Assembly (NCBI GenBank): GCA_040399685.1
Contig: JBBART010000007.1
Coordinates: 103,470-167,469, forward strand
Reading direction: 5' to 3'
Length of the DNA stretch: 64,000 nt
Origin: CAIQQQ01 sp040399685
Lineage (GTDB): Bacteria > Pseudomonadota > Alphaproteobacteria > Acetobacterales > Acetobacteraceae
The notes under the pieces: generated by a model
The model's input: only the letters and a program-made list of their open reading frames with translations
What the model was told of the DNA's origin: nothing
The model's database searches: none
Program-made: the position numbers and the translations under genes
In this document: positions 54,853 to 62,225 of the stretch, one piece after another
Position numbering within the stretch: the stretch's first letter is position 1
Layout: the number at the start of each line of letters is the position of its first letter

Positions 54853-55587
54853 TTACTCCGACATCGCCAGGGTGCCAACGGCACCGGAAGCATCTGCGCA
54901 CGCTTCAAAGTCCAGCTCAGGGATCGTCCAATCGTCCTGCTTGGTGGCGAACCCGAGCTTCGCTGAGGCGCAGTTGTTCAGGGTCAGCGTCATGACCTTG
55001 CCCTGGTAGGACGTGGTGAACACGCCCTTGAAGACAGGGATAGCACCCATCGACTGCTGGTTAAGCGTGATCGTCTGGCCGCTGGTGGCCGTGTAGGTGT
55101 AGGCCAACGCCACGGCGGCTGAGGCATCAGCAGCGGCGAAGGTGTAAACACCGGCGGCTGACACAGAATACTGACCGATGGTCGGCGCGGCTGCCACCTT
55201 GGTGAACGGCATGCCCGTGGCGGCATAGTAGACGCCGAGGTCAAGGGCAAACGTGGCCCCATTGGCAGCCGTGACGGTGTAGGCCACCGCGGACGGCACC
55301 GTGGCCAACTCGCCCAGTGCCGTCAGGATCTGGCCTGTGGTCATGGTCGATCCGAAAAACAGGTCGTTGAACAGCCGCCCGTTGATCCGTGCCAATTTGG
55401 CCTTCGCCTCCAGCTTCAGCTTGCCGCGGGCGAATGCCACCGGCCATTGCTGGTTGCCATAGAGCGGCTTCATGTCACCGGTGAACTGGATCGAAATGTC
55501 CTGCATCACCCCCAGCGGCACCGGGGTGGAATTGGCGACATCGGTGCGAATACCGTAGCAGAAGCCGGCGCCGAAACTGAGCTGCAT
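54853..55587 (-). CDS. Major tail (tube) protein
   Basis: A 244-residue tail tube subunit. VPLGVMQDISIQFTGDMKPL followed by GNQQWPVAFARGKLKLEAKA is the typical tail-tube beta segment, and the C-terminus reads IPELDFEACADASGAVGTLA. The middle (about residues 85-170) is an Ala/Thr-rich beta domain that could be an exposed Ig-like insertion. Position upstream of the chaperone pair supports the call. Confidence 0.85.
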   Translation of the reverse strand: MQLSFGAGFCYGIRTDVANSTPVPLGVMQDISIQFTGDMKPLYGNQQWPVAFARGKLKLEAKAKLARINGRLFNDLFFGSTMTTGQILTALGELATVPSAVAYTVTAANGATFALDLGVYYAATGMPFTKVAAAPTIGQYSVSAAGVYTFAAADASAAVALAYTYTATSGQTITLNQQSMGAIPVFKGVFTTSYQGKVMTLTLNNCASAKLGFATKQDDWTIPELDFEACADASGAVGTLAMSE

Positions 55588-55835
55588 CAGATGCTCTCCA
55601 GAAGGGCCTGGCGCAGGGCGGGAAGCCCCACTTGAACCAGGTGGTTGAACGCTGCGGTGGACTGGGCGATCGGGCTGTTGGCCACGTGATCTGCCAGCCA
55701 GTGCGCGATGACGTCAGGCCAGGCCTCATCCAGCAGGCTGACGACCTGCTCGGGCGCCGTGCTGAATTGGACCTGATCGACCGACACGGAGCCGGTCAAA
55801 ATAGGTGTCTTAGGCGCGTCTAAGGCGTCGCTCAT
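55587..55835 (-). CDS. Small phage protein of 82 residues
   Basis: Not recognised. It begins MSDALDAPKTPILTGSVSVD and shares its stop region with the tail tube start (one-base overlap). It is soluble and acidic, with a helical C-terminal half. It may be a tail completion accessory, but only position supports that. Confidence 0.6.
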   Translation of the reverse strand: MSDALDAPKTPILTGSVSVDQVQFSTAPEQVVSLLDEAWPDVIAHWLADHVANSPIAQSTAAFNHLVQVGLPALRQALLESI

Positions 55836-55845
55836 CGGAGGCTCC

Positions 55846-56274
55846 TCATGGCATCAGCATGGTGACGGGAATCAGGGCGGCGGCGCGCTGGGTCTTGATC
55901 GCCTCGTAGATGTCGATCGTCCCCTCGATCCAGGCATGGGCCACGATGCCGCCGAGCGTCTGCTGCGGTTGGAACAGCGTCGGCGCCAAAGCGGCTTCCA
56001 CCTGATCAATCAGGTTGTTCAGCACGATGCCGGAGGCGATGTTGGCGTCAGCGCTCTCCACCATGATGAACACATTGGCGCGCAGTGTCCGGCGGGGCGG
56101 CACACCGGGCCGCGTCGCCACGGTCTGCTTGTTCACGGTCATGAACAGCGCCGGCATCTGCGGACTGTTGATGGCTTCCAGTAGCTGGAGCTTCCGGTCG
56201 ATCAGCTGAAACGGTGCGCCTTGCAGCGTCTGCAACAACGCAAACAGCGCGGTATAGGCGGCTTCCCGGCTCAT
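55846..56274 (-). CDS. Tail terminator (lambda gpU-like) protein
   Basis: A 142-residue protein reading ALFALLQTLQGAPFQLIDRK, PQMPALFMTVNKQTVATRPG, RANVFIMVESADANIASGIV and GGIVAHAWIEGTIDIYEAIK. Size, alternating pattern and position between the gp10-like gene and the tail tube gene match tail terminators. It overlaps the previous gene by four bases. Confidence 0.7.
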   Translation of the reverse strand: MSREAAYTALFALLQTLQGAPFQLIDRKLQLLEAINSPQMPALFMTVNKQTVATRPGVPPRRTLRANVFIMVESADANIASGIVLNNLIDQVEAALAPTLFQPQQTLGGIVAHAWIEGTIDIYEAIKTQRAAALIPVTMLMP

Positions 56275-56732
56275 GCCACACCTACCGGGCCGGTGATGGC
56301 GTGGGTCATCGCGGTGCGGATTTCATTGGCGCGCTCGGCGAGGGTGGAGCGCATATACGACCGCTCCGGCATGACCACACGCTTGACCATCACCCAATGC
56401 CCATCGATCTGGAACCGCAGCGCCAGGGCGTTCACCGGCTCGATCACGCCGCCATATTCATGGATGCGGGCATAGGGCGTGTCGGTGCCCACCACGGCCA
56501 TGATTCCGGCACCGTCATCGGTCACGTCAGTAAACAGGCGCGAGACCAGATAGCCGCTCTGCTGGTTCAGCACCTGGCCGGACAGCTTGTCCTCGCGCAC
56601 CACACGCTCGAAGATCAGCGCCTGCTCGGTGACGACCGCCAGCAGCCGCTCACGCGCGCCGTTGCCCAGGCGGGCAAGTTCGACCACAACGTCGTCCAGC
56701 CGATCCCCGCTGACAGTCAGGTCGTCGCTCAT
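56271..56732 (-). CDS. HK97 gp10-like / virion morphogenesis (gpG-like) tail completion protein
   Basis: A 153-residue protein with DDVVVELARLGNGARERLLA, AVVGTDTPYARIHEYGGVIE and VMPERSYMRSTLAERANEIR. The YARIHEYGG and RSYMRSTL pieces are the family marks of gp10/Mu gpG-type neck proteins. It overlaps the connector gene and the terminator gene by four bases each. Confidence 0.8.
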   Translation of the reverse strand: MSDDLTVSGDRLDDVVVELARLGNGARERLLAVVTEQALIFERVVREDKLSGQVLNQQSGYLVSRLFTDVTDDGAGIMAVVGTDTPYARIHEYGGVIEPVNALALRFQIDGHWVMVKRVVMPERSYMRSTLAERANEIRTAMTHAITGPVGVA

Positions 56733-57274
56733 CGCGGCACCACCTGCTTGTATTGCCCCAGCAGCGTGAGCACCGAGGCGGGCATGTCGCGGGTGATGAA
56801 GGCCGTCGTCTCGCCGGCGGCGTTGACGCTGGACAGTCCCACCCGGTCACGCTCGCGATACCGCATGGCCACCAGCTCGATCACCGCCTGCTGGATATCG
56901 GCCGGCGGTTCCAAATACCCGGCGCTGTAGGACAGCAGCACGTTCATATCACCGCGCCGGAACACATAGCCGCGCAGATGAAGACTCTTGCCGGCCATGA
57001 AAAAGCCGGACCCGATGGCTGTGGTGGCGGCGGGGATGCTGACGCCGTCGATCACCACGGCCGTGACAGTGGCGACCGGAGACACCAGCGGCGTCATCCG
57101 GGTCAGACCATTGCCATCGCGTGGCTCGACATAGTCCATCAGGTCGAAGCTGCGCGAACACCAGGTCTCCACGTAAGAGCTGGCCGCCGCGATCAGGCGC
57201 AGCAGCAGCTGCTCATCGGAATGACCCGATGGCAGCTTAAGCCACGCATTCACATCTTCGATCTGCGGTCCCAT
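56729..57274 (-). CDS. Head-tail connector (gp6-like) protein
   Basis: A 181-residue protein of the head-tail adaptor group. It has DVNAWLKLPSGHSDEQLLLR followed by AASSYVETWCSRSF and a beta region (PVATVTAVVIDGVSIPAAT), then the helix DIQQAVIELVAMRYRERDRV, a common pattern in gp6-like proteins. It begins seven bases after the 92-residue gene. Confidence 0.8.
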   Translation of the reverse strand: MGPQIEDVNAWLKLPSGHSDEQLLLRLIAAASSYVETWCSRSFDLMDYVEPRDGNGLTRMTPLVSPVATVTAVVIDGVSIPAATTAIGSGFFMAGKSLHLRGYVFRRGDMNVLLSYSAGYLEPPADIQQAVIELVAMRYRERDRVGLSSVNAAGETTAFITRDMPASVLTLLGQYKQVVPR

Positions 57275-57280
57275 TGTGGA

Positions 57281-57559
57281 TCAGCGCTTCTTCGTGCCGG
57301 ATGCGGCAACGCTGGCCTCGACGATGGCGAGACGCTCTTCCAGATCCTGGATGCGCAAGTCCAGGATGTTGGCAGCGTTCGCTGCCTCGATTTCCGGCGC
57401 CACCGGTGTGCGGCTGCACCCCAGGCCCAGCGCCAGTTCAACATGGACGTTGGGCACCTGCACGGTGCCATCGGCAGCCACTGCGTGCACGTCGTCGCCG
57501 ATGTGCAGGCTATGCAGGCCAGGGCGGGCATGCAGCTTCGTATGGGTGTGCGTGCTCAT
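57281..57559 (-). CDS. Small phage protein of 92 residues
   Basis: Not recognised. It starts MSTHTHTKLHARPGLHSLHI and ends with a short helix (DLRIQDLEERLAIVEASVAA) that looks like a coiled coil. The position between capsid and connector genes is where head decoration or fibre-like small proteins often lie. I chose the ATG at 57559 because it directly follows the capsid stop; a longer frame would run into the capsid gene. Confidence 0.65.
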   Translation of the reverse strand: MSTHTHTKLHARPGLHSLHIGDDVHAVAADGTVQVPNVHVELALGLGCSRTPVAPEIEAANAANILDLRIQDLEERLAIVEASVAASGTKKR

Positions 57560-57561
57560 GA

Positions 57562-59070
57562 TCAGCCGTTCCCGATGTTGGTGCGGGTGCCGAAGGCGAA
57601 CGGCGCATAGTTCTTCAGCACGCCGTCGAACGACACGCTGAACTCCACCTTGCGCTTGGTCTGCGGCCACACCTCGGCGCGGTAATCCTCGCGCAGTTCC
57701 TTCACCAACAGGGCATCCACGTCCGAGGTCGGATATGGCAGCGTCTCGGTGTCGTAGAAGATCGTGCCGGCCGGCAGGTTCGGATGCAGGCGGATGGCCA
57801 CGCTGCGCGCGCCGTTCAGCGTGTATTTGTTCAGATACGACGTCACCAGATCGCCACCGGTGAGACTGCCCTGGTTGCCGGTGAGCATGAAGCGCTGGGC
57901 GCCACTGGTGCCGGCGGTCAACACCTTCTGGGTGATGTTGTTGGCTTCCTGCGACGATACCCAGATGGTGTCAGGCGACAGGCGCGAGACGTCCCAGAAG
58001 TATTTCAGGTCGGCGTCGATCTCGACCACACCGCCATGGTTGTCGGCGGTGAGCGGCGTGCCCATCCCGGCCACGCCAGAGGCCTGGGCCACATACAGCC
58101 CGCCATAGCCGCTTTTGGCCACCTGGGTCAGCAGCCCGTCATAGACCAGCGCGTTGGTGGAGTTGTCCGATGCACCCAGGCTGGCGGCGGTCTGCGTGCC
58201 CGTGCCGGTGGCTGTGGTGATGACCAGCGAATTGATGGTGGTGATCGCGCCCAGCACTTCGGCGCCGGTCGGTCCCCAAAACCACGCGTAGCCGACAGCA
58301 CCCTGCGTGACCGACACAATCGCCATCAGCTCATGAGCGGCACTGCCGTCATTTGCCGTGGTCACCAGGCGCGCTGCGCTGGGAATGCCGGTGCCGCCGC
58401 CGAATGTGTCAGTGGTGTTGTCGGCATTGGTCCGTGTCACCGCGCCCTGCACGCCGCCGGATACGGTGCCCGAGGCGAAGCCGGCATAGCTCAGCGGCGC
58501 CACCTTCACGGATACCGCGGTATTCGCGGCGATCGCGCCACCGGTGCTGACATCTGCCACAGTCGGCTGGCTGCACTGGCCAAGCGACAGCGAGCTGTTG
58601 CCGGCGAGATCCAACGCCTCTTCCTCGATCATCAGCGCCCACAGCAGATGGGTCTGGCAGGCAGCCATGAGATCCATGAAGCCATCAGCAGCCAATTTGG
58701 CGGCGCGCGTCACGCTGTCTTCCAGGCCCATCTGCTTGTAGATCGCGAAATAGTCTTTCGTGGTGGTGCCCATCACCGCGCCGCGCTGTCCGTCTGACAA
58801 GCCAATCGACTGACGGGTGCTGTTCAGCGCCGTGAAGGCCTTCCAATTTGCCTGCGTGCCACCAGCGGCCATGCGGCGCGGGATACGGTTGCGCAGCGGT
58901 GTCAGCACTGGCACCAGGAATTTCGCCGGGCGCTCCAGCGAGTAGTTCTGAATGCCCGCGGTGGCGCTGCCGACTGGCTGGGTGAATGCTTTTTCCAGGT
59001 CAGAGCCCGCGAGCAGCTCACGGGTCTTGTCGATGCTTTCCTGGGTGACGGCGCGAAGCAGGTTGCTCAT
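57562..59070 (-). CDS. Major capsid protein
   Basis: A 502-residue protein with SLERPAKFLVPVLTPLRNRI, ANWKAFTALNSTRQSIGLSD, EVLGAITTINSL and YDTETLPYPTSDVDALLVKE, consistent with an HK97-fold capsid of the longer type found in large siphophages. The middle third is Ala/Gly/Thr-rich and could be a surface insertion. Location after the prohead protease gene supports it. The ATG at 59070 (MSNLLRAVTQ) was chosen; a frame from 59103 would overlap the protease gene. Confidence 0.85.
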   Translation of the reverse strand: MSNLLRAVTQESIDKTRELLAGSDLEKAFTQPVGSATAGIQNYSLERPAKFLVPVLTPLRNRIPRRMAAGGTQANWKAFTALNSTRQSIGLSDGQRGAVMGTTTKDYFAIYKQMGLEDSVTRAAKLAADGFMDLMAACQTHLLWALMIEEEALDLAGNSSLSLGQCSQPTVADVSTGGAIAANTAVSVKVAPLSYAGFASGTVSGGVQGAVTRTNADNTTDTFGGGTGIPSAARLVTTANDGSAAHELMAIVSVTQGAVGYAWFWGPTGAEVLGAITTINSLVITTATGTGTQTAASLGASDNSTNALVYDGLLTQVAKSGYGGLYVAQASGVAGMGTPLTADNHGGVVEIDADLKYFWDVSRLSPDTIWVSSQEANNITQKVLTAGTSGAQRFMLTGNQGSLTGGDLVTSYLNKYTLNGARSVAIRLHPNLPAGTIFYDTETLPYPTSDVDALLVKELREDYRAEVWPQTKRKVEFSVSFDGVLKNYAPFAFGTRTNIGNG

Positions 59071-59080
59071 GGGTTTTCCT

Positions 59081-60520
59081 TCAGGTCCGTGCGGCCGGCG
59101 CACAGCCGGTCATTTCGAAGCGAGTCATTGCGCGGGCTTTGGCCATGCCGTCGGGCATGGCGTTGATCACCGACATCGGGTCAGCAGATCCGCTATCGGT
59201 GGGGCCAACGTCGTCACTGCGGCCGATCGCGTGCAGGCGGATGCCGCCAGGTGCTGGGCGTGCGCGCAGCGTATCCAGTTCGGCGCGCAAGGTGCTGCTG
59301 GCGCCATGGGCCTTGGTCAAGGCGTCACGCGTGTCGGCCAGATCGCCCGCCATTTTCAAGACCACGCTCATCTGGTCGCCGTGCAAGCCGGCCGATTTCT
59401 GAATCGTGTTGATCGGCATCGGCAGCAGCGCGACCGCCGCCTGCAAACGGGCTGCGGCCTCGCTGGCCTCTTCGCCGGCCATCGCCATCAGGATGCTGGC
59501 GCCTTCGCCAATCCAGACGGCCAGCCGGCCCGGCAGCGGCGAACCGTCCATTTCAGCGCCGGCTTCATAGATGACGTCGGTGGACAACCAGGTCAGGCTA
59601 TCGAGCAGCCCGGCCAGCCGCGATACGTCGCCAAGCCCCTTTTCCACCTTGGTGCCAAGGGCGATGGCTATGGCTGGCAACATCTCGGCGGGCAGCACGT
59701 CGGCAAGATCCAGCGCGACAGCGCGGCTCACCAGATGCGCACGGGCGCCCATCGCATCAGCGGCCTTTTCGATGGCCGCGAGGCTGGCTTCCAGATCGAT
59801 CTGATCGGTCAGGGGAAAGGAGCCATCCGGCATGGCCTCGCCGGAGGCCGCCAGCGCGCGGCGGATATCGGCGGAAAACAGCGATGCCTTCACGCCAGGG
59901 CCGAATGATCCACCAACAGCTAGGGACTTCTCCAAGGCATCCGCCGAGAGCGGCGCCACCACGGCGCCGAATGCGCGCAACGTCGGTGCGTCCGACAAGG
60001 CCTTCAACAGCTCGGTGCTGGTCTCTGCGGGAGCGGCGGGGTGAAAGGCCACCTGCTCCTCCATACCGTCCGCCTTCAGCAGAGTGAAGGTGGCGTCCGG
60101 GTTGCACGGAACATCCACCAACGAAATTTCGTTCAGACTGAGCATCGCATAGCGCGTCACGCCGTCGGGGCCTTTGGTCCGCTTGGCGCGGCCACCCGGC
60201 GAAATGCCGGTATAGACGCCCTTGATCACCTTCTCCCATTCGCCATCATCGACCACGTCGATCGCGAACTCGATGGAGCAGGCGGCATCGTCGAACACGA
60301 TGTCGCTGACGACACCGGCAGCGACCTTGCCGTGCTGGCCGCGCACATTGCCCTGGCTCTTGCCATCGGTGACCGCCGCCTGGCCAGCCGACCAGGCCTT
60401 GAACACAGAGGCCGAGGCCGCGTAGTCCATCGCCTCGTTGGTCCGGTCGACGGTCTCGTCGAGCCGGGCATAAACGCGGCGGGATATTGCATCAGCTTTG
60501 AGAAGCGGGATGAAGAGCAT
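59081..60520 (-). CDS. Prohead protease with C-terminal scaffold-like region (XkdF-like)
   Basis: A 479-residue protein. The first 150 residues are a prohead protease domain: KVIKGVYTGISPGGRAKRTK followed by SLNEISLVDVPCNPDATFTL, as in PBSX XkdF-like proteins. The rest is Ala-rich and helical and may serve as an internal scaffold that is digested. It lies just before the capsid gene. The 227 bases upstream, to the endolysin stop, hold no gene and may contain a promoter. Confidence 0.8.
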   Translation of the reverse strand: MLFIPLLKADAISRRVYARLDETVDRTNEAMDYAASASVFKAWSAGQAAVTDGKSQGNVRGQHGKVAAGVVSDIVFDDAACSIEFAIDVVDDGEWEKVIKGVYTGISPGGRAKRTKGPDGVTRYAMLSLNEISLVDVPCNPDATFTLLKADGMEEQVAFHPAAPAETSTELLKALSDAPTLRAFGAVVAPLSADALEKSLAVGGSFGPGVKASLFSADIRRALAASGEAMPDGSFPLTDQIDLEASLAAIEKAADAMGARAHLVSRAVALDLADVLPAEMLPAIAIALGTKVEKGLGDVSRLAGLLDSLTWLSTDVIYEAGAEMDGSPLPGRLAVWIGEGASILMAMAGEEASEAAARLQAAVALLPMPINTIQKSAGLHGDQMSVVLKMAGDLADTRDALTKAHGASSTLRAELDTLRARPAPGGIRLHAIGRSDDVGPTDSGSADPMSVINAMPDGMAKARAMTRFEMTGCAPAART

Positions 60521-60747
60521 AGGGCCACCGATTTGAACGGAGCCCAGAATGACCGTCAGGCAGTGGCCTAATCAGGCCGACCGATGCTGTCGGCACCGTC
60601 GAAAGTGTGACCCGGATTTTTTGGGCTACAGCGAAATGGGGAGCATATGCCTCACGAGGATGACATCCTGCCCGCCGGGCGCGCGCAGGGCCGTCGTATG
60701 GCGTCTTAAGAGGCATACCAACGGCCAATATGGGACCGCCATGTGCA

Positions 60748-61404
60748 TCAGGCTGGCAGGGCACACGCCTGGAACGCGATCCTGGCAAGACGGCGAGACC
60801 AGCCGAAGCCGTCAATACGCCACGTGGGCAGGCGTGCCATGAAGTCGATCCGCTCGGCCAGGATCTCGGAGGCCACCGCATCCTGGCCGTTGCGGGCGAT
60901 CGCCTTCTGCACGGAGGCGATCGTCTTGTCGCCGCACACGCCATCCACAACGGCGCCGACAGCGGTTTGCAACCAACGCGCGGACGTACAGGCGCCGTTG
61001 TTGAACGCTGCATCCAAGACCAGCAGCGCCAAGCGCGACGGAAGGTCATCACCCCGGATCGGTTTCCAATATGCCCACAGGGTCAGGTCGCGCGCCTGAT
61101 CCAGCGTCAGGTCACGCACCAGAACTGGATAACGGGTCTTCAGCACAGGTGGCAGATGGGTGATGGCATCGCCATAGCTGGCCGTGTCGATCCCCCAGCG
61201 TGTGCCACCGAGCTGGCCGACCCCGACTTTGCCACCGGTCCAATTGCCGCTGTCGTCATTGCTGAGATCGATGCCGTCAGCGAACGCCAGGAACTGCCCC
61301 ACGCCGATCGCGCCGCCGCTCCAGTATCGCAGGTCGAGTGGGTCAGCGCTGACCTCGTGGATCATCAGATCAGCAAAGCAGCGTTCAAAGATCGTGGGGT
61401 TCAT
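60748..61404 (-). CDS. Endolysin, glycoside hydrolase family 108-like
   Basis: A 218-residue lysozyme-like protein. MIHEVSADPLD contains the expected catalytic Glu near residue 17. A short insertion follows, then GGTRWGIDTASYGDAI, RDLTLDQARDLTLWAYWKPI and the C-terminal peptidoglycan-binding part (LALLVLDAAFNNGACTSARW, then GWSRRLARIA). The EGG after the glutamate of most relatives is replaced by EVS, so activity should be tested. It overlaps the 111-residue gene by four bases. A lysis gene between portal and protease is unusual. Confidence 0.8.
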   Translation of the reverse strand: MNPTIFERCFADLMIHEVSADPLDLRYWSGGAIGVGQFLAFADGIDLSNDDSGNWTGGKVGVGQLGGTRWGIDTASYGDAITHLPPVLKTRYPVLVRDLTLDQARDLTLWAYWKPIRGDDLPSRLALLVLDAAFNNGACTSARWLQTAVGAVVDGVCGDKTIASVQKAIARNGQDAVASEILAERIDFMARLPTWRIDGFGWSRRLARIAFQACALPA

Positions 61405-61736
61405 CGTGCATTCCTCATATCGTCAGTTGCCAGCTGCGCCAACGTGGGCGTGCAGCCCATGCGCAATGCTGCCTGGTCAGGGCTCAGCTGGTCGTGGGGG
61501 TTCATCAACGGCGCAACACCGCGCGGCAGCTTGTGCCGATACAGCCAGCACAGCAGCGCCACTTGGTGGCGCTCTGTTCGGCCAAGATCTGCCGCTACGC
61601 GAACACAGGTGGTACTCACGAAGCGCCAGCGATTCGAACCGTGTGGCAGACGCATGGCACGTAGCGCCATCATCCGCCGTGCCAACAGGGCATCGTCCAT
61701 ATGCCGGATGCGGGCGATGTCATCGTCATCGACCAC
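61401..61736 (-). CDS. Small phage protein of 111 residues
   Basis: Not recognised. It is basic in the middle (ARRMMALRAMRLPHGSNRWR) and has no membrane span, so it is not an obvious holin although it lies directly before the endolysin gene. The start is preceded by a 9-base gap from the GapR gene. Possible roles are DNA binding or regulation. Confidence 0.6.
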   Translation of the reverse strand: MVDDDDIARIRHMDDALLARRMMALRAMRLPHGSNRWRFVSTTCVRVAADLGRTERHQVALLCWLYRHKLPRGVAPLMNPHDQLSPDQAALRMGCTPTLAQLATDDMRNAR

Positions 61737-61745
61737 GGTCAGCGG

Positions 61746-62045
61746 TCACATGCCCAAGGCGCGGCGGTAGACGTCGAGCAGGGTTTCCTGCTCCTCGATA
61801 TCGGCCGGTTCCTGCTTACGCAGCCCGATCAATTTCCGGACCACAGCCGGATCGAAGCCACCGCTCTTGCTCTCGGCATAGATGTCCTTGATGTCGCTCG
61901 ACAGGGCCTTGCGTTCCTCCTCCAGCCGTTCGATGCGCTCGATGATGCTGCGCAGGCGGTCGGCCGCGATATTGCCCCAGTACGCCGCGCCATCGGCTTC
62001 CTGCGCAGCTGGCTGGCTCGTATGTTCGTGGTGATCATGCGACAT
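61746..62045 (-). CDS. GapR-family (DUF2312) DNA-binding protein encoded by the prophage
   Basis: A 99-residue protein whose last 75 residues are a full GapR domain: LRSIIERIERLEEERKALSS, IKDIYAESKSGGFDPAVVRK and IGLRKQEPADIEEQETLLDV. GapR binds overtwisted DNA ahead of replication forks in Caulobacter and is found in most alphaproteobacteria. The N-terminal 24 residues (SHDHHEHTSQ and on) are not part of the domain. It lies in the late operon between the portal/MuF gene and the lysis genes. It could act on phage or host chromosome structure. Confidence 0.9.
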   Translation of the reverse strand: MSHDHHEHTSQPAAQEADGAAYWGNIAADRLRSIIERIERLEEERKALSSDIKDIYAESKSGGFDPAVVRKLIGLRKQEPADIEEQETLLDVYRRALGM

Positions 62046-62123
62046 TGGTCATCTTGTCTTCCGTTGCGGACAGCATCCGCGCTGTCCTGTTCTTGAAAAG
62101 CAGCACTGCTTTCATCTATATTC

Positions 62124-62215
62124 AGGTGTCCCGCTCCCAGCCCGCCGTAAAACTCCAGAAAGCTTGCTGCGTAGATTTCGAAGGGTTAACCCCAACGAAA
62201 ATCGCCGGGACACCT
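62124..62215. repeat. Nested inverted repeats upstream of the GapR gene
   Basis: AGGTGTCCCG (62124-62133) and its exact complement CGGGACACCT (62206-62215) enclose 72 bases, inside which GGGTTAACCC (62183-62192) is a perfect palindrome flanked by TTTCG and CGAAA. The gap (62046-62225) separates the portal/MuF and GapR genes. It may be an operator, a terminator or a processing site. Confidence 0.5.
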
Positions 62216-62225
62216 TTTCCCCTTG

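Noticed and set aside
60571..60587. 17-base sequence ATCAGGCCGACCGATGC matching 44850-44866 at 16 of 17 bases, both shortly upstream of phage genes
   Set aside because: By simple counting, one or two such matches are expected by chance in 24 kb, and no third copy was seen; not strong enough for a shared operator.
62035..62115. Possible 26-codon ORF just before and overlapping the GapR start
   Set aside because: No ribosome site, and its end overlaps the GapR start out of frame; considered as an immunity gene for the nuclease-like domain but too short and unsupported.
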